Shown here piece by piece: positions 8,864 to 18,180 of a stretch of DNA of 64,000 bases (the stretch's first letter is position 1; the number at the start of each line of letters is the position of its first letter). The position numbers and the translations under genes were made by a program. The stretch comes from Oscillatoria princeps RMCB-10 (GTDB lineage Bacteria > Cyanobacteriota > Cyanobacteriia > Cyanobacteriales > Oscillatoriaceae): NCBI GenBank assembly GCA_019359235.1, contig JAHHHT010000015.1, forward strand, positions 144,097-208,096, given 5' to 3'. Under the pieces are notes generated by a model. That model saw only the letters and a list, made by a program, of their open reading frames with translations, was not told where the DNA came from and ran no database searches.

Positions 8864-9925
8864 ATGCCATCTTTAAAAGTAGGATTAATCGGCTGCGGTC
8901 AAGTCGCTCAATCCGTTCACTTGAAGATTTTAACCGGCTTGCCGAATGTGGAGTTAATTGCCCTGGCCGAACCTGACCCGGGCCGGCGGGAGGCAGCCAG
9001 CCGTATGGCACCAAAAGCGATGGCCTTTGACAGCTACCCAGAATTGCTGGAAATGCCCAATATTGACGCTGCTGTCATTTGTCTGCCGACTTTCCTGCAC
9101 GCCGACGCCACAGTAGCCGCTTTAGAGAAAAAGAAGCACGTCTATCTGGAGAAACCTTTCGCTACAAATCTTAATGAAGCGAAGCGCATCCTTGAGGCTT
9201 GGCAAAAGGCTGGTACTGTTGGTATGATAGGTTTTAACTACCGCCGCAACCGGCTTTACCAAGCCACCCGCGAATGCGTTCAATCGGGCAGATTGGGCGA
9301 ATTAGTCAGCGTCCGCTCCGTATTTTCCACGGCGGCGAAAAAGCTGGCCGGTTGGAAACAAACCCGCCAGAGCGGCGGCGGCGTGCTCTTGGATCTGGCT
9401 TCGCACCACATTGATTTAGTTCGTTTCTTGTTCGGGCAAGAAGTTCGGGAGATCGGAGCGGCGATGCGATCGCACAAGAGCGAAGCGGACAGTGCAGCGC
9501 TGCAAATGAAATTGGAAAGCGGGGTGCTGGTTCAGTCTTTCTTTTCGTTGAGTGCAGTTGAAGAAAATCGCTTTGAAATCTACGGAGATGCGGGGAGGTT
9601 AAGCGTCGATATGTACTTGTCACTGGAGGTGGAAGTTAGAGAGTCAACCCAGAACTTAGCTCGTCTCAAACAGCTGGGGCGGGGAATGCGGTCGCTAGCC
9701 AAAAGCCCCTATATTCTGGAAAAGCTGCGCTCGCCGAACCGCGAACCGTCTTACCGCAGCAGTTTGTCCCATTTTGTAAAAGCTGCGCTGGGAGATCAAC
9801 CCGCGAGTCCTGACTTTTGGGATGGCTACTGCAGCCAAGCGGTTCTAGAAGCAGCCGAAGAATCCGCTAGGACGGGACGGGTGGTTTCCCTGACCGATTT
9901 AGTGCCAGAAAAAGCGATCGGCTAA
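8864..9925 (+). CDS. Gfo/Idh/MocA family oxidoreductase (copy 2)
   Basis: A 353-residue paralogue of the gene at 1963-3018, more than half identical by eye along its whole length. It has the same Rossmann start (VGLIGCGQVAQSVHL), the EKP motif (VYLEKPFATNL) and the C-terminal LASHHIDLVRFLFG segment. The start ATG is preceded by GGAG at 8848-8851, 12 bases upstream. It should act as an NAD(P)-dependent sugar dehydrogenase/reductase. Retention of two copies in one cluster suggests two related steps rather than simple dosage, but this is inference. It is separated from the flippase by 63 bases that carry a GGGGCG/CGCCCC inverted repeat, and is followed by an unusual leader before the next GT. 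Confidence 0.9.
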   Translation: MPSLKVGLIGCGQVAQSVHLKILTGLPNVELIALAEPDPGRREAASRMAPKAMAFDSYPELLEMPNIDAAVICLPTFLHADATVAALEKKKHVYLEKPFATNLNEAKRILEAWQKAGTVGMIGFNYRRNRLYQATRECVQSGRLGELVSVRSVFSTAAKKLAGWKQTRQSGGGVLLDLASHHIDLVRFLFGQEVREIGAAMRSHKSEADSAALQMKLESGVLVQSFFSLSAVEENRFEIYGDAGRLSVDMYLSLEVEVRESTQNLARLKQLGRGMRSLAKSPYILEKLRSPNREPSYRSSLSHFVKAALGDQPASPDFWDGYCSQAVLEAAEESARTGRVVSLTDLVPEKAIG

Positions 9926-9934
9926 TTTGCCAAA

Positions 9935-10051
9935 AGGAGGGCTCTAGCCATGCTAACTGAGAGGCGCTCGACCCGTTAAACTCAATAAACCGCTTTCCCG
10001 CGCGATCTCAGCCGGATATGATCCAATTGAGTTAGCAAGGAGGAATTTCAA
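9935..10051 (+). promoter_or_regulatory. Leader with mini-ORF and mutually exclusive stems before a GT2 gene
   Basis: The gap has a perfect AGGAGG (9935-9940) nine bases before an ATG that opens only nine codons. The 3' segment 10026-10037 can pair in two ways: 10026-10033 (attgagtt) with 9979-9986 (aactcaat), or 10030-10037 (agttagca) with 9951-9958 (tgctaact), which lies within the mini-ORF. The shared 3' strand abuts the AAGGAGG of the GT2 gene (10037-10043). A ribosome on the mini-ORF would block one pairing and could change access to the downstream Shine-Dalgarno. The pairings are seen in sequence; the regulatory role is inference. Confidence 0.4.
9950..9979 (+). CDS. Nine-codon leader mini-ORF (putative)
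   Basis: ATG CTA ACT GAG AGG CGC TCG ACC CGT TAA encodes MLTERRSTR. It has one of the best Shine-Dalgarno sequences in the window, nine bases upstream. Five of its first 30 bases overlap a segment able to pair with the region next to the GT2 ribosome site. It could equally be the remnant of a decayed gene start. No homology can be judged at this length. Confidence 0.3.
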   Translation: MLTERRSTR

Positions 10052-11029
10052 ATGCACTCATCTCATACTCCCCAGATGTCGGTCATTATTGCAACGCCCG
10101 ACACCTTCAAAACCATCCAAAAAACTCTCAGTTACCTGCGGGCGCAGACGGTTAAAGAACAACTAGAAATCGTCATTGTCGCTCCTTCAAAGGACCAACT
10201 CGGACTTGACGAATCAGAGCTGCAAGATTTTTTTAAATTTCAGGTGGTTGAAGTGGGGCCAATTCCATCTGTGGCGTTTGCGAATGCGGCGGGGGTTCGT
10301 CACGCCAGCGCCCCAGTGGTGGCGTTTGCCGAAACCCACGCTTTCCCCAATCCCGAATGGGCTGAAGCGCTCATTGAAGCGCACAAACAGCCTCGGGCGG
10401 CAGTTGGGCCTGCGATGGTGAATGGGAATCCGGACAGCGCTATTAGCTGGGCGTCTTTTTTGATTGCCTACAGTCGCTGGATGGAGCCGGTAGAAGCAGG
10501 CACAATAGAAGATTTGCCGGGACACAATAGCTGTTACAAGCGGGAAATTTTGCTGGAAAAGTATGGGGACAAGCTAGACACGCTGCTGGAGACGGAAAGC
10601 ATCCTTCACTGGGATTTGCGGAGTTCGGGATACGAGCTGTACTTGGAACCGAGGGCGAAAACCCAGCACTTAAACCCGACGCTGCCGGCATCTTTTTTGG
10701 GAGAATTATTTTATTACGGGCGACTGTTTGCGGCGGCGCGCGCCCAGCACTGGTCTTTCTTCCGCCGGCTAGTTTATACGGTCAGTTCGCCGCTGATTCC
10801 GCTGGTGCGGATTCGCCACACTCTGCCAAACGTGCGTCGAGCCAAGCAGCATTACAAGCTGCCGCGTTTTGTTTGGCCTCCTATAATTGCAGGGCTGATT
10901 GCTGCTAGTGTGGGGGAAATGCTCGGGTATGCCTTGGGTGCCGGTAATGCGATGGAGCAAATGAAGGAGTACGAGTACCACCGGGAGCGCCACTTGGCAG
11001 AGCGAGACAGACCAGCTGCTGCTAGCTAA
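10052..11029 (+). CDS. Glycosyltransferase family 2 (atypical DxD region)
   Basis: A 325-residue GT-A protein. It opens with MSVIIATPDTFKTIQKTL, the nucleotide-binding strand of family 2. At the position of the usual DxD/EDD metal motif it has VVAFAETHAFPNPEWAEAL, seen in a subset of GT2 proteins. An acidic E-T-E-S-I-L-H-W-D-L segment could hold the catalytic base. The C-terminal third has hydrophobic stretches (FVWPPIIAGLIAASVGEMLGYAL) consistent with membrane attachment. It has a strong AAGGAGG ribosome site and the leader described separately. It probably transfers a sugar in surface-glycan assembly; activity is less certain because of the weak DxD motif. Confidence 0.8.
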   Translation: MHSSHTPQMSVIIATPDTFKTIQKTLSYLRAQTVKEQLEIVIVAPSKDQLGLDESELQDFFKFQVVEVGPIPSVAFANAAGVRHASAPVVAFAETHAFPNPEWAEALIEAHKQPRAAVGPAMVNGNPDSAISWASFLIAYSRWMEPVEAGTIEDLPGHNSCYKREILLEKYGDKLDTLLETESILHWDLRSSGYELYLEPRAKTQHLNPTLPASFLGELFYYGRLFAAARAQHWSFFRRLVYTVSSPLIPLVRIRHTLPNVRRAKQHYKLPRFVWPPIIAGLIAASVGEMLGYALGAGNAMEQMKEYEYHRERHLAERDRPAAAS

Positions 11030-11063
11030 CTGAGCGATCGCGAAAAAACACGCCGGAATTTTT

Positions 11064-11960
11064 ATGGAACAAGAACAGCCTTTTTTCTCAATTGTTATCC
11101 CCACCTACAACCGTCCGGAACGTCTGGCTACCTGCCTTCAATCTCTGGCGCTGCTGGATTATCCCCGCGACCGGTTTGAGGTTATTATAGTCGATGACGG
11201 TAGCGAGATGCCGGTGGAAAGTGCGGTGGAGCCGGTGCAAAGCCAACTGCACATAATGCTGCTCAAGCAACCCAATGCCGGCCCTGCAAAGGCGCGGAAT
11301 ACCGGCGCGTTCCGAGCCAAGGGCGAGTTTCTAGCCTTCACCGACGACGACTGCACGCCGGCTCCTGATTGGCTCACAACCTTGGCGGCGCGTTTTGCCG
11401 AGTTTCCCGATAGCATAATTGGCGGTCGAACTGTCAACGCTCTTTCCGACAATCTCTATTCTACCGCAAGTCAGGTACTAATCGATTATCTTTACGGGTA
11501 TTATAATGCTAGTGCCGAGGGAGCCAGCTTTTTCGCTTCCAATAATTTCGCCCTATCAGCTGAGCGGTTCCGCGCTCTTGGCGGCTTTGATACGAGCTTT
11601 CCTCTGGCTGCAGCAGAAGATAGGGAATTCTGCGACCGCTGGCTGCACAAGGGCTATCCGATGATTTACGCTCCCGAAGTCTTGGTTTACCACGCCCATC
11701 GCCTCGCACTTCCTGCGTTCTGGCGGCAGCACTTTAACTACGGTCGCGGCGCTTTCTGCTTTCACCAAGTTCGCGCCCAGCGAAACCGAGAGCCGGTTAA
11801 AGTGGAGCCTTTCTCATTTTATATGAAATTGCTAACTTACCCGTTTGTGCAGCCATTGCACCAGCCCGCACTGTTGCTGACCGGCTTACTCTTCCTGTCC
11901 CAAGTGGCCAATGTAGCCGGCTTTTTTTGGGAGCGGAGAATCCAACAGCGTCAAAGCTGA
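11064..11960 (+). CDS. Glycosyltransferase family 2
   Basis: A 298-residue canonical GT2. FSIVIPTYNRPERLATCLQSL opens the nucleotide-binding domain. VIIVDDGSE is the first acidic motif, GEFLAFTDDDCTPAPDW carries the metal-binding DDD/DxD, and AAEDREFCDRWLHKGY provides the ED base motif. A C-terminal hydrophobic segment (LLLTGLLFLSQVANVAGFFW) suggests membrane association. It lies 34 bases after the previous GT2, with a HIP1 octamer in the gap. Expected role: inverting sugar transfer to a lipid-linked oligosaccharide on the cytoplasmic side. Donor and acceptor are unknown. Confidence 0.9.
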   Translation: MEQEQPFFSIVIPTYNRPERLATCLQSLALLDYPRDRFEVIIVDDGSEMPVESAVEPVQSQLHIMLLKQPNAGPAKARNTGAFRAKGEFLAFTDDDCTPAPDWLTTLAARFAEFPDSIIGGRTVNALSDNLYSTASQVLIDYLYGYYNASAEGASFFASNNFALSAERFRALGGFDTSFPLAAAEDREFCDRWLHKGYPMIYAPEVLVYHAHRLALPAFWRQHFNYGRGAFCFHQVRAQRNREPVKVEPFSFYMKLLTYPFVQPLHQPALLLTGLLFLSQVANVAGFFWERRIQQRQS

Positions 11961-12014
11961 ATTTGTGGTAATATCGAAGAGTGATGTCTAATTACTATCA
12001 GGGAGTAAGGGGCC

Positions 12015-14321
12015 ATGAATCTGAACGCAATTGCTGACCTGTTTAAACATCTGTGGGAGTTGATGCTATTCCTGATTATCCTAGGAGGCCCGCTTCCCTT
12101 ATGCCTGTCTATTGTACTGAAAAATGCCCGCCAGACACAGGCATATTCCTTCGCTCACAGCTGGCTGTTGATAGGAACAGCTTGGAGCCTTTTACAGGTG
12201 CTGACTGGACTGTTTTTAGGGAGTATTAGACAGTTTCATGTCGCCGCATTAATCCTATCAGAAATCCTGATTTTTGCCGCCGGCACCCTCAGCTTGCTAC
12301 GAATGAGCCGGCGGGCACCCTTGTCTTGGCGAAACCTGATGACAGTCAGCCGGCAATTTAATAAAAAAGAGCTACTGGTTGCCGGCTCCCTTTCTTTTGT
12401 CGGTTTGATTCTTCTGGCGAAACTGGCGACAGTGCCGGTGACATATTACGACTCTTTGTGGTTCCACCTCCCTCCTATGGCCCGGTGGTATCAAACCCAT
12501 TACTTTACCCTGTTAGATCCAGCAGGATATTGGATTTTCGAGCATCAAGATGCCAAAGTGTACCCTTATAACTGGGAAGTGCTGTGCGCCTTATTTTTAA
12601 TGCCTTTTGGAGAGGACTTCCTGGTTTGTTTGCCCGCGTTAATCGCTTGGTTGCTTCTGGGGCTTTCCGTTTACCTGCTGAGCCGTCAATTTGGGGCGAC
12701 GAGATATCACAGTATGGCGGCGTCCTCTCTCGTTTTAACGGTGCCTTATATCATCGATCAGGTCAACACAATCCATATAGATTTGCCCTTAGCTTCGTTT
12801 TATATGGCGTGCCTGTATTTGGCACTGTCCTATCACAGAAGCAGGTCGGCGACCGAACTAGCACTCTTACTAGCATCGCTGGGAATGCTGGCCGGCCTCA
12901 AAACAATAGGATTTATTTATGCAGCTTTTATCGCCGGCCTGTTCGCTCTGCTTGAAATTATAAGTATACGGCGCAAAAACAATCAGAGCGCTGCCCCTAA
13001 GTTGAGCTCCTACAAACAAGGTTTAAATCCTATTGTCGCTACAGGAGTTTTGTGCTTGTTCGTGTTAGGAGGCTTTTGGTACTTGAGGAACTTTCTGGAG
13101 ATAAAATCTTATACAGCCGGCGAGAGCGCTGTAAAAGTTGCCAGCACAGCTCTCTCCGCCATATCTGTACCCGCCCGAGTCAATCTTTATAAACTCCAGC
13201 AAAGTACCCTAACCAATCAGTTTAATCCAACAGACATCGCCCACTGGAAAACTTTCGGCATCCAAGCCATTGCAAGATTGCAGATCCCCTTTGTGGCGAT
13301 GGTCATGCAGGTGCTTGTTTTGCCGGTGGCTTTCCTCAGTCAAAGGAGAATACCCCATCAAACCACTGCCGGTTTATTTGCCGTGTTAATAGCTACAGGA
13401 TTTCTCTACTGGAACACCCCTTACAGTTCTGGCACAAGTGGGGATGTGGCGGGACAGCTTAGCTTTTTGCTCGGTTACAACTTGAGATATGGATTTTCCT
13501 TTTTGGGAGTCTTAGGAGTCGCAGCTGCAGCTAGCGCCACCTTGATGCGAACTCCAGACAAATTTATCGCAGCCTTAGTCTGTCTCAGCACTGTTACTGG
13601 CACAATTAGCAGCAGTCTCTTTGACCTGGTGAGGCATGAATTCTTTATGGGAAACAGTGAAATTAAGCCGACTAAAATTTTAGAGCTTTTTAAAGAGTCT
13701 CCGGTTCAAGGTGTTGCTTTTATTTCCCACCACCTTACCGCTGAGATGTCCAGTTTAGCCGCCAGCATCTTGATATATATCATACTTCTAGTCTTGCTGC
13801 TAGCGAGAGGGGGCATAAATTCTGAAGCCAATAGATATAGTGCAAAGTTTTCCAGACTTTTCAGACGGTCGCGCCGCCCCTTAGCCTTTTTTATAGCAAT
13901 CTCCTTAACCGTCAGCGCTACCTCACTGGCCAGAGAAAAACGCGCTCTAGCCCGCACAGAAATTTATGGAGGAATCTATGAATACATAGAAGGCCATATA
14001 GAACCCACCGAAAAGATTGGATATTTGTTAAGCTCGCGCAACTACATATTTTATGGCAAAACCCTGACACAGCAAGTTTTACATGTCCCCTTGAAGTCAG
14101 ATAATATTTCGGAATGGCTTAAGGAACTCCGGCAAAAAAATGTCAGTTATCTTGCCCTTGGCCCCCTGGATGTAGATTCGCCAAAATCCGCAGATAGTCA
14201 GCGGCTGAAAAGAGAACTGTTGCGGCTAGAAAATAGCGGGGAATTTACTCGCGTTTCCGGGAAAAAGGTGGACAAAGAGCCACTGCTCTATCGCTTAAAT
14301 AGCCAACGCGGGAAAAATTAA
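12015..14321 (+). CDS. GT-C-like polytopic membrane glycosyltransferase
   Basis: A 768-residue protein with about a dozen or more transmembrane helices. After two N-terminal helices, a lumenal loop carries VTYYDSLWFHLPPMARWYQ, resembling the first-loop acidic motif of GT-C enzymes (ArnT/PMT-type) that use polyprenyl-phosphate sugars. A soluble C-terminal tail follows the last helix (about residues 645-768, with EYIEGHIEPTEKIGYLLSSRNYIFYG), as in many GT-C proteins. An SD-like AAGGGG precedes the ATG. As the last gene of the cluster it may modify the glycan or a protein on the periplasmic side. Assignment to a particular GT family needs profile comparison. Confidence 0.7.
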   Translation: MNLNAIADLFKHLWELMLFLIILGGPLPLCLSIVLKNARQTQAYSFAHSWLLIGTAWSLLQVLTGLFLGSIRQFHVAALILSEILIFAAGTLSLLRMSRRAPLSWRNLMTVSRQFNKKELLVAGSLSFVGLILLAKLATVPVTYYDSLWFHLPPMARWYQTHYFTLLDPAGYWIFEHQDAKVYPYNWEVLCALFLMPFGEDFLVCLPALIAWLLLGLSVYLLSRQFGATRYHSMAASSLVLTVPYIIDQVNTIHIDLPLASFYMACLYLALSYHRSRSATELALLLASLGMLAGLKTIGFIYAAFIAGLFALLEIISIRRKNNQSAAPKLSSYKQGLNPIVATGVLCLFVLGGFWYLRNFLEIKSYTAGESAVKVASTALSAISVPARVNLYKLQQSTLTNQFNPTDIAHWKTFGIQAIARLQIPFVAMVMQVLVLPVAFLSQRRIPHQTTAGLFAVLIATGFLYWNTPYSSGTSGDVAGQLSFLLGYNLRYGFSFLGVLGVAAAASATLMRTPDKFIAALVCLSTVTGTISSSLFDLVRHEFFMGNSEIKPTKILELFKESPVQGVAFISHHLTAEMSSLAASILIYIILLVLLLARGGINSEANRYSAKFSRLFRRSRRPLAFFIAISLTVSATSLAREKRALARTEIYGGIYEYIEGHIEPTEKIGYLLSSRNYIFYGKTLTQQVLHVPLKSDNISEWLKELRQKNVSYLALGPLDVDSPKSADSQRLKRELLRLENSGEFTRVSGKKVDKEPLLYRLNSQRGKN

Positions 14322-14322
14322 A

Positions 14323-14371
14323 GTTATATTGCTCCCCCTGAGAGGGAGCGTGCCGGTACAGTCAATATAAC
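14323..14371 (+). other. Nested stem-loop after the glycan cluster
   Basis: Arms gttatattg (14323-14331) and caatataac (14363-14371) enclose an inner stem gctccc/gggagc (14331-14336 with 14344-14349). It starts one base after the stop of the GT-C gene. There is no T-run, so it is not a classic rho-independent terminator, but it could mark the transcript end or stabilise the 3' end. Confidence 0.4.
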
Positions 14372-14844
14372 CAATGGCAGAGATTCCAGATGCGGCTTTT
14401 TTCTCTCCCGCTGTCCCCCCCGATCGGAAGAGTGCTGCAAAAGTGGGTTGATCCGGGTGCCTCGCCTCCGCCAGCTGGCACAGCAGGGGCGGGTTCATCA
14501 GGCAGAGATATCGATAAACCGGCCCCTGAGAGGGCCTTGAACGCGCCCCTATCAACCCCCCCTTACAGAACAGCTCAGAACAGCCGATCAACCTTAAGGA
14601 ATATAAATCAGAAAATTTGCTGTACTGTACCATCAAAACGCTGCGCCAAAGTCCTGATAGTGTCAGGAGAAAAAGCGGCACGGCGGGCTTTCTGCCCAAC
14701 CGGCAGCCAACTGTCCAGTAAACTGGACGCCGGCATCCTGAACCCAGCACGCATCCGCCGTAAAGCTAGAGGCACCAAACAGGAGTTCCTCCAAAACAAA
14801 GGCACTCTCTGGCGCAACTAGCCGACCGACGTTCCCCGCACAGT
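14372..14844. other. Gene-free stretch with an intergenic repeat
   Basis: No convincing gene is seen. It contains a GGGGCGGGTTCA...AGATATC segment (about 14488-14515) that is also found near 27968, and a ctga-tag-tgtcag small palindrome. Open frames of 60-140 codons on both strands have no recognisable motif and look random. Confidence 0.5.
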
Positions 14845-17310
14845 ATGAGTGTGACCTCGATTGCCGTCCCAACAGTAACGCCGCCAAAAGTAACAGACTC
14901 GAACCGGCAAATCTATGAGCGCCTTAAACTGGCCCTGAGTTTAGATTTGCGCCGGCAAATTTTTGTGGCTGTCTGCGATGACTTGCCGTTGCGCAACCGC
15001 CTAGCTGCCGATTTAGAGGCAGAGTTGGCCTGTGCCCCACCGGCACCGGCAGCCTCGGCGGCCAGTTGCCCGCAATTAGTCACCCTGCAGCTCAACTTCC
15101 GCCATCCCAATCCCATCGCTCAAATAGCGGAGTGGCTGGCTGAGCGTTCCAAACCGAGGAACGGCGCTCACCCGCCAACCGGATTCCAGATTTTGGGCGT
15201 GGAACACTTAACCCGGCAGCGTTCGGCCTTGCAGTGGTCTTTCCTCAGCTATCTGCGCGATATCGACCGCAGCCTGTCGGCATTGGAGTCCAACCTCTTA
15301 CTCTGGGTGCCCCGACCTTGGTTGCAGACTATCCAGCAATCTGCAGCGGAGTTTTGGAGCCGGCGCACCGGCGTGTTTGAGTTTGAGGGAGAGCCAAAAC
15401 CGGCCCCCTGTGCCCCAGCCGCACCGAGGACTGCCGGCCAAAATAGTGCCGGCGCTGCGCCGCTACCCGCAGCGGCGAACGGCTGTTCGCCCTTACAGTC
15501 AGAAATCACCGCTCCTCAGGAGGTTGTCTGGGACATTTTGGCCCGTGACCGCACAGAGGCGGCTCGGCATTCCGCACAACTGGGCCCCACCGGCAAACAA
15601 AAAGCGCTTCCGCCCGCACCTGTGCGCCAGAGCTCGGTTTGCCAGCCGGTGGCTGCGCCAGACGTGGTGGATATAGCGGCGGGAATTGAACACATCACCG
15701 ATTTAACCAGCCGGGGGGCAGCAGTGCTGCGCTCCGCCTCTCGCGCAGTGGAAAATATTTCCATCCCCGATCGCAATTCAGAGAAACGAACTGGGCACAA
15801 TGGGGATACAGCAGCGCACTCTCAGACACAAATTGTCTTCCACCCAAAGCCAAACGACAGTAACACATCCGATCTCACATCCGCTCTGTCCCCCACTGTG
15901 CGGGCTGTCCCTTCTCGGGGGGGAGCTTCTGGCGTCCCCAGAACACCCTTCCCACTGCTCAAACAGCAATCTGGCGCGGTGGCGGAGCTGGTAGATTTGG
16001 TGATCGCCAGTGCCGAGCGAGAAGTGGGTTGGGGTGCCGAGTTAAACAATTCCCACTCGCTGCAAACTCTGGAAAATATTGAGGGAGTGTACCGGCAGCA
16101 GGCATTACCGGGGTTGCTTGCCGGTGCCTACCAAACGCTTGCAGAACTCTACCGCACTCGCATTGAACTCGGAGATGCCTCGCCCGAGAACCTGACGATT
16201 GCCATTCGCGCCTACCAGCAGGTGCTGGAATTTCTGGACGCGGCTTCTGGGAGGGTGCCGGATATTTTGAATGACCTGGGCAATCTCTACTGGATGCTGT
16301 CCCGCCGCCTGGGAGAGCCACAGCAGAAGCAGGAGCAGCTGGAGTTGGCAATTCACGCCTATCACGCGGCGCTGATGAATGTCAGCCCCCAAAGGCAGCC
16401 GCTGTCTTACGCGACAGTACAGAATAATTTGGGAGCTGTCTGCGGCGAGTTGGCCCGCTACCGGCAGCCGGCGGAGAACTGGCAGCAATCGGTTTTAGCC
16501 TATCAAGAAGCGCTCCGGTATCGCGGGTGGGAGCTTGAACACTCGCTCTCAGAGCCGGTGCAGTATGCCGCCACTCTGAATAACTTGGGCACCGCCTACT
16601 GGAACTTGGCGCAGCACTGCCAGCCGGTCCCCCACCTGCGGCAAGCGATCTCCGCTTATAATGAGGCAATCCGCTACTGCAACTTTACTGCGCCCCTCGA
16701 CTGTGGCATGCTGCAAAATAATTTGGGCACGGCCTACTGGAACCTGGCTCAGTACGAACAGCCGGAGGATAATCTGCTCCTGGCGATTAGCGCCTATGAG
16801 ATTGCTCTGACTTACCGGACAAAAGCAGCGGCTCCAGCGGCTTGTGCGGCGACTCAGAATAATTTGGGCACCGCCTACTGGCATTTGGCCGCCCAGTGCA
16901 AGGCCAAGCCCGACCAGCGCTTGCAGTTCTTGCAGCAGTGCGCCCGCGCCTACGAAGCTGCTTTGAATGCCGCCGAGCCGGTACTTAAAGACAGTCAGTC
17001 TCGCAAACCTCTGAGTTTTGATATATTTGCCACCCACAATAATTTAGGGCTAGCTCACTATCACATGGCCACAGAAGCGCTGCTGCCCGTGGAGAAAGCC
17101 TGCCGGTTCACTCATTTGGAAACTGCCCTGCACCACCACCTGCTAGCCTGCAAGGGTTGGCAGCAGCAACCCGATTCCTATCAAAATGCCCTCAATTTTG
17201 TCGCGCAAACGATTCGGGCTTTTTACACTCACTTCAACATTCAGGGTCAAAATTCAGCCCTCTCTAAGGTTCCCGGTAATTTATTGGCTGACATTTTGCG
17301 CCTGGTTTAA
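14845..17310 (+). CDS. Tetratricopeptide repeat protein with ATPase-like N-terminal region
   Basis: An 821-residue soluble protein. Residues 1-190 (RQIFVAVCDDLPLRNRLAADLEAEL, FQILGVEHLTRQRSALQWSFLSYL, LLLWVPRPWL) resemble the nucleotide-binding-like domain that precedes TPRs in a cyanobacterial family, though no P-loop GKT is visible. Residues 190-390 are low-complexity and Ala/Pro-rich, probably a disordered linker. From about 400 to 770 there are tandem TPR units with the repeated signature NNLGTAYWNLAQ and helices such as AISAYNEAIRYC. TPRs mediate protein-protein contacts, so it is likely a scaffold or regulatory partner. No partner is evident nearby; the next gene is a helicase 870 bases away. 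Confidence 0.8.
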   Translation: MSVTSIAVPTVTPPKVTDSNRQIYERLKLALSLDLRRQIFVAVCDDLPLRNRLAADLEAELACAPPAPAASAASCPQLVTLQLNFRHPNPIAQIAEWLAERSKPRNGAHPPTGFQILGVEHLTRQRSALQWSFLSYLRDIDRSLSALESNLLLWVPRPWLQTIQQSAAEFWSRRTGVFEFEGEPKPAPCAPAAPRTAGQNSAGAAPLPAAANGCSPLQSEITAPQEVVWDILARDRTEAARHSAQLGPTGKQKALPPAPVRQSSVCQPVAAPDVVDIAAGIEHITDLTSRGAAVLRSASRAVENISIPDRNSEKRTGHNGDTAAHSQTQIVFHPKPNDSNTSDLTSALSPTVRAVPSRGGASGVPRTPFPLLKQQSGAVAELVDLVIASAEREVGWGAELNNSHSLQTLENIEGVYRQQALPGLLAGAYQTLAELYRTRIELGDASPENLTIAIRAYQQVLEFLDAASGRVPDILNDLGNLYWMLSRRLGEPQQKQEQLELAIHAYHAALMNVSPQRQPLSYATVQNNLGAVCGELARYRQPAENWQQSVLAYQEALRYRGWELEHSLSEPVQYAATLNNLGTAYWNLAQHCQPVPHLRQAISAYNEAIRYCNFTAPLDCGMLQNNLGTAYWNLAQYEQPEDNLLLAISAYEIALTYRTKAAAPAACAATQNNLGTAYWHLAAQCKAKPDQRLQFLQQCARAYEAALNAAEPVLKDSQSRKPLSFDIFATHNNLGLAHYHMATEALLPVEKACRFTHLETALHHHLLACKGWQQQPDSYQNALNFVAQTIRAFYTHFNIQGQNSALSKVPGNLLADILRLV

Positions 17311-17565
17311 TTTTTTAAGTTGCAATTTAGAAGGCTGAATAAATTTGTCTCTCTGCGGTGCGCCAGCCCGGGATGAAAATCTCTCCCCCCTGCAACGACC
17401 GCGCTCCCCAGGGGGGCGCAAGGCTATTATCCGATTAAATGGTTTTTGTAAAAAGCGCCTTCTGACAGGTTTTGTATATATGTTTTCTTCCGGATATGAT
17501 GGAATAAGCGGTGGCGTGGCCTGGCCGGTGCCGGGCCGGCGGCGATCCGGAGTTTGAAAAGAGAG

Positions 17566-17663
17566 TATCTATCTCAAGGGACAGAAACCAGGTTTCTTTA
17601 AGAAACCTGGTTTCTTGTTACCGCTTTGAGAAACCGGGTTTTCCTAGCAAGTTGAGATAGATA
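17566..17663. repeat. Composite hairpin: 12-bp inverted repeat enclosing AGAAACC palindromes
   Basis: Perfect arms tatctatctcaa (17566-17577) and ttgagatagata (17652-17663). Inside lie agaaaccaggtttctt and its complementary neighbour (17583-17616), plus a third half-copy at 17629. The family's CCGG centre is CCAGG/CCTGG here, a matched pair of changes that keeps the long stem intact. Confidence 0.65.
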
Positions 17664-17706
17664 TAGCAGCTCTAAATGATGGGCGCAACCGCTGAGTTCC
17701 AGACCC

Positions 17707-17783
17707 CTGGTTTCTTAAAGAAACCGGGGGGCTGAAATTTCCGGGACTGAGAAACCCGGTTTCTTAAAGAAACCGGGTTTCTT
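17707..17783. repeat. AGAAACCCGGTTTCT-family palindromes (two)
   Basis: ctggtttcttaaagaaaccgg (17707-17727) and a full copy, agaaacccggtttctt-aa-agaaaccgggtttctt (17749-17783). The consensus is a palindrome of palindromes: each half is self-complementary and both halves pair with each other. Confidence 0.7.
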
Positions 17784-18180
17784 ATGCGCAGTTCATCCAA
17801 CTGAAACCGCTACAGTATTCTTTCCGCACGACGAAACCCCCTTGATGTCTGGATTTTTAATCCAAAATCAGGGCATCTAAAATCCAAAATTGACATAAGT
17901 TACCCCGGGGGTGTCTCATCTTAAACCGGCAGCCGCAAGGGCGGCGGACTTGACAGGCGTCGGTTGAATGCGGTATAATCCGCGAGCGAAGAGGGTGAGG
18001 AGCGGGCAGCAGAGGGCGGCGCGGCACGAGAGCCAGAAAGAAAATCCTCTCTCGTCCTTAACACATCGCGCCGGTGAGGGGGATTTGAGGGGGAGCGCCC
18101 TTGCGCCAACTTTCACAGATAAACTGCGCCCTGGCAACAGGGGATTGTTGCCTGCGGTTTACAATCAAAAATAGATACAA

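Larger units (their letters stand above)
17311..18180. other. 870-base gene-free region rich in palindromic repeats
   Basis: No gene is supported here. It holds at least four AGAAACC(C/A)GG-type hairpins between 17583 and 17783, one group enclosed by a larger inverted repeat (17566-17577 with 17652-17663). The last 250 bases are GC-rich leader sequence before the helicase. Confidence 0.6.

Noticed and set aside
14390..14887. Small frames on both strands between the GT-C and TPR genes
   Set aside because: No ribosome site, no recognisable motif, and one overlaps a known intergenic repeat.
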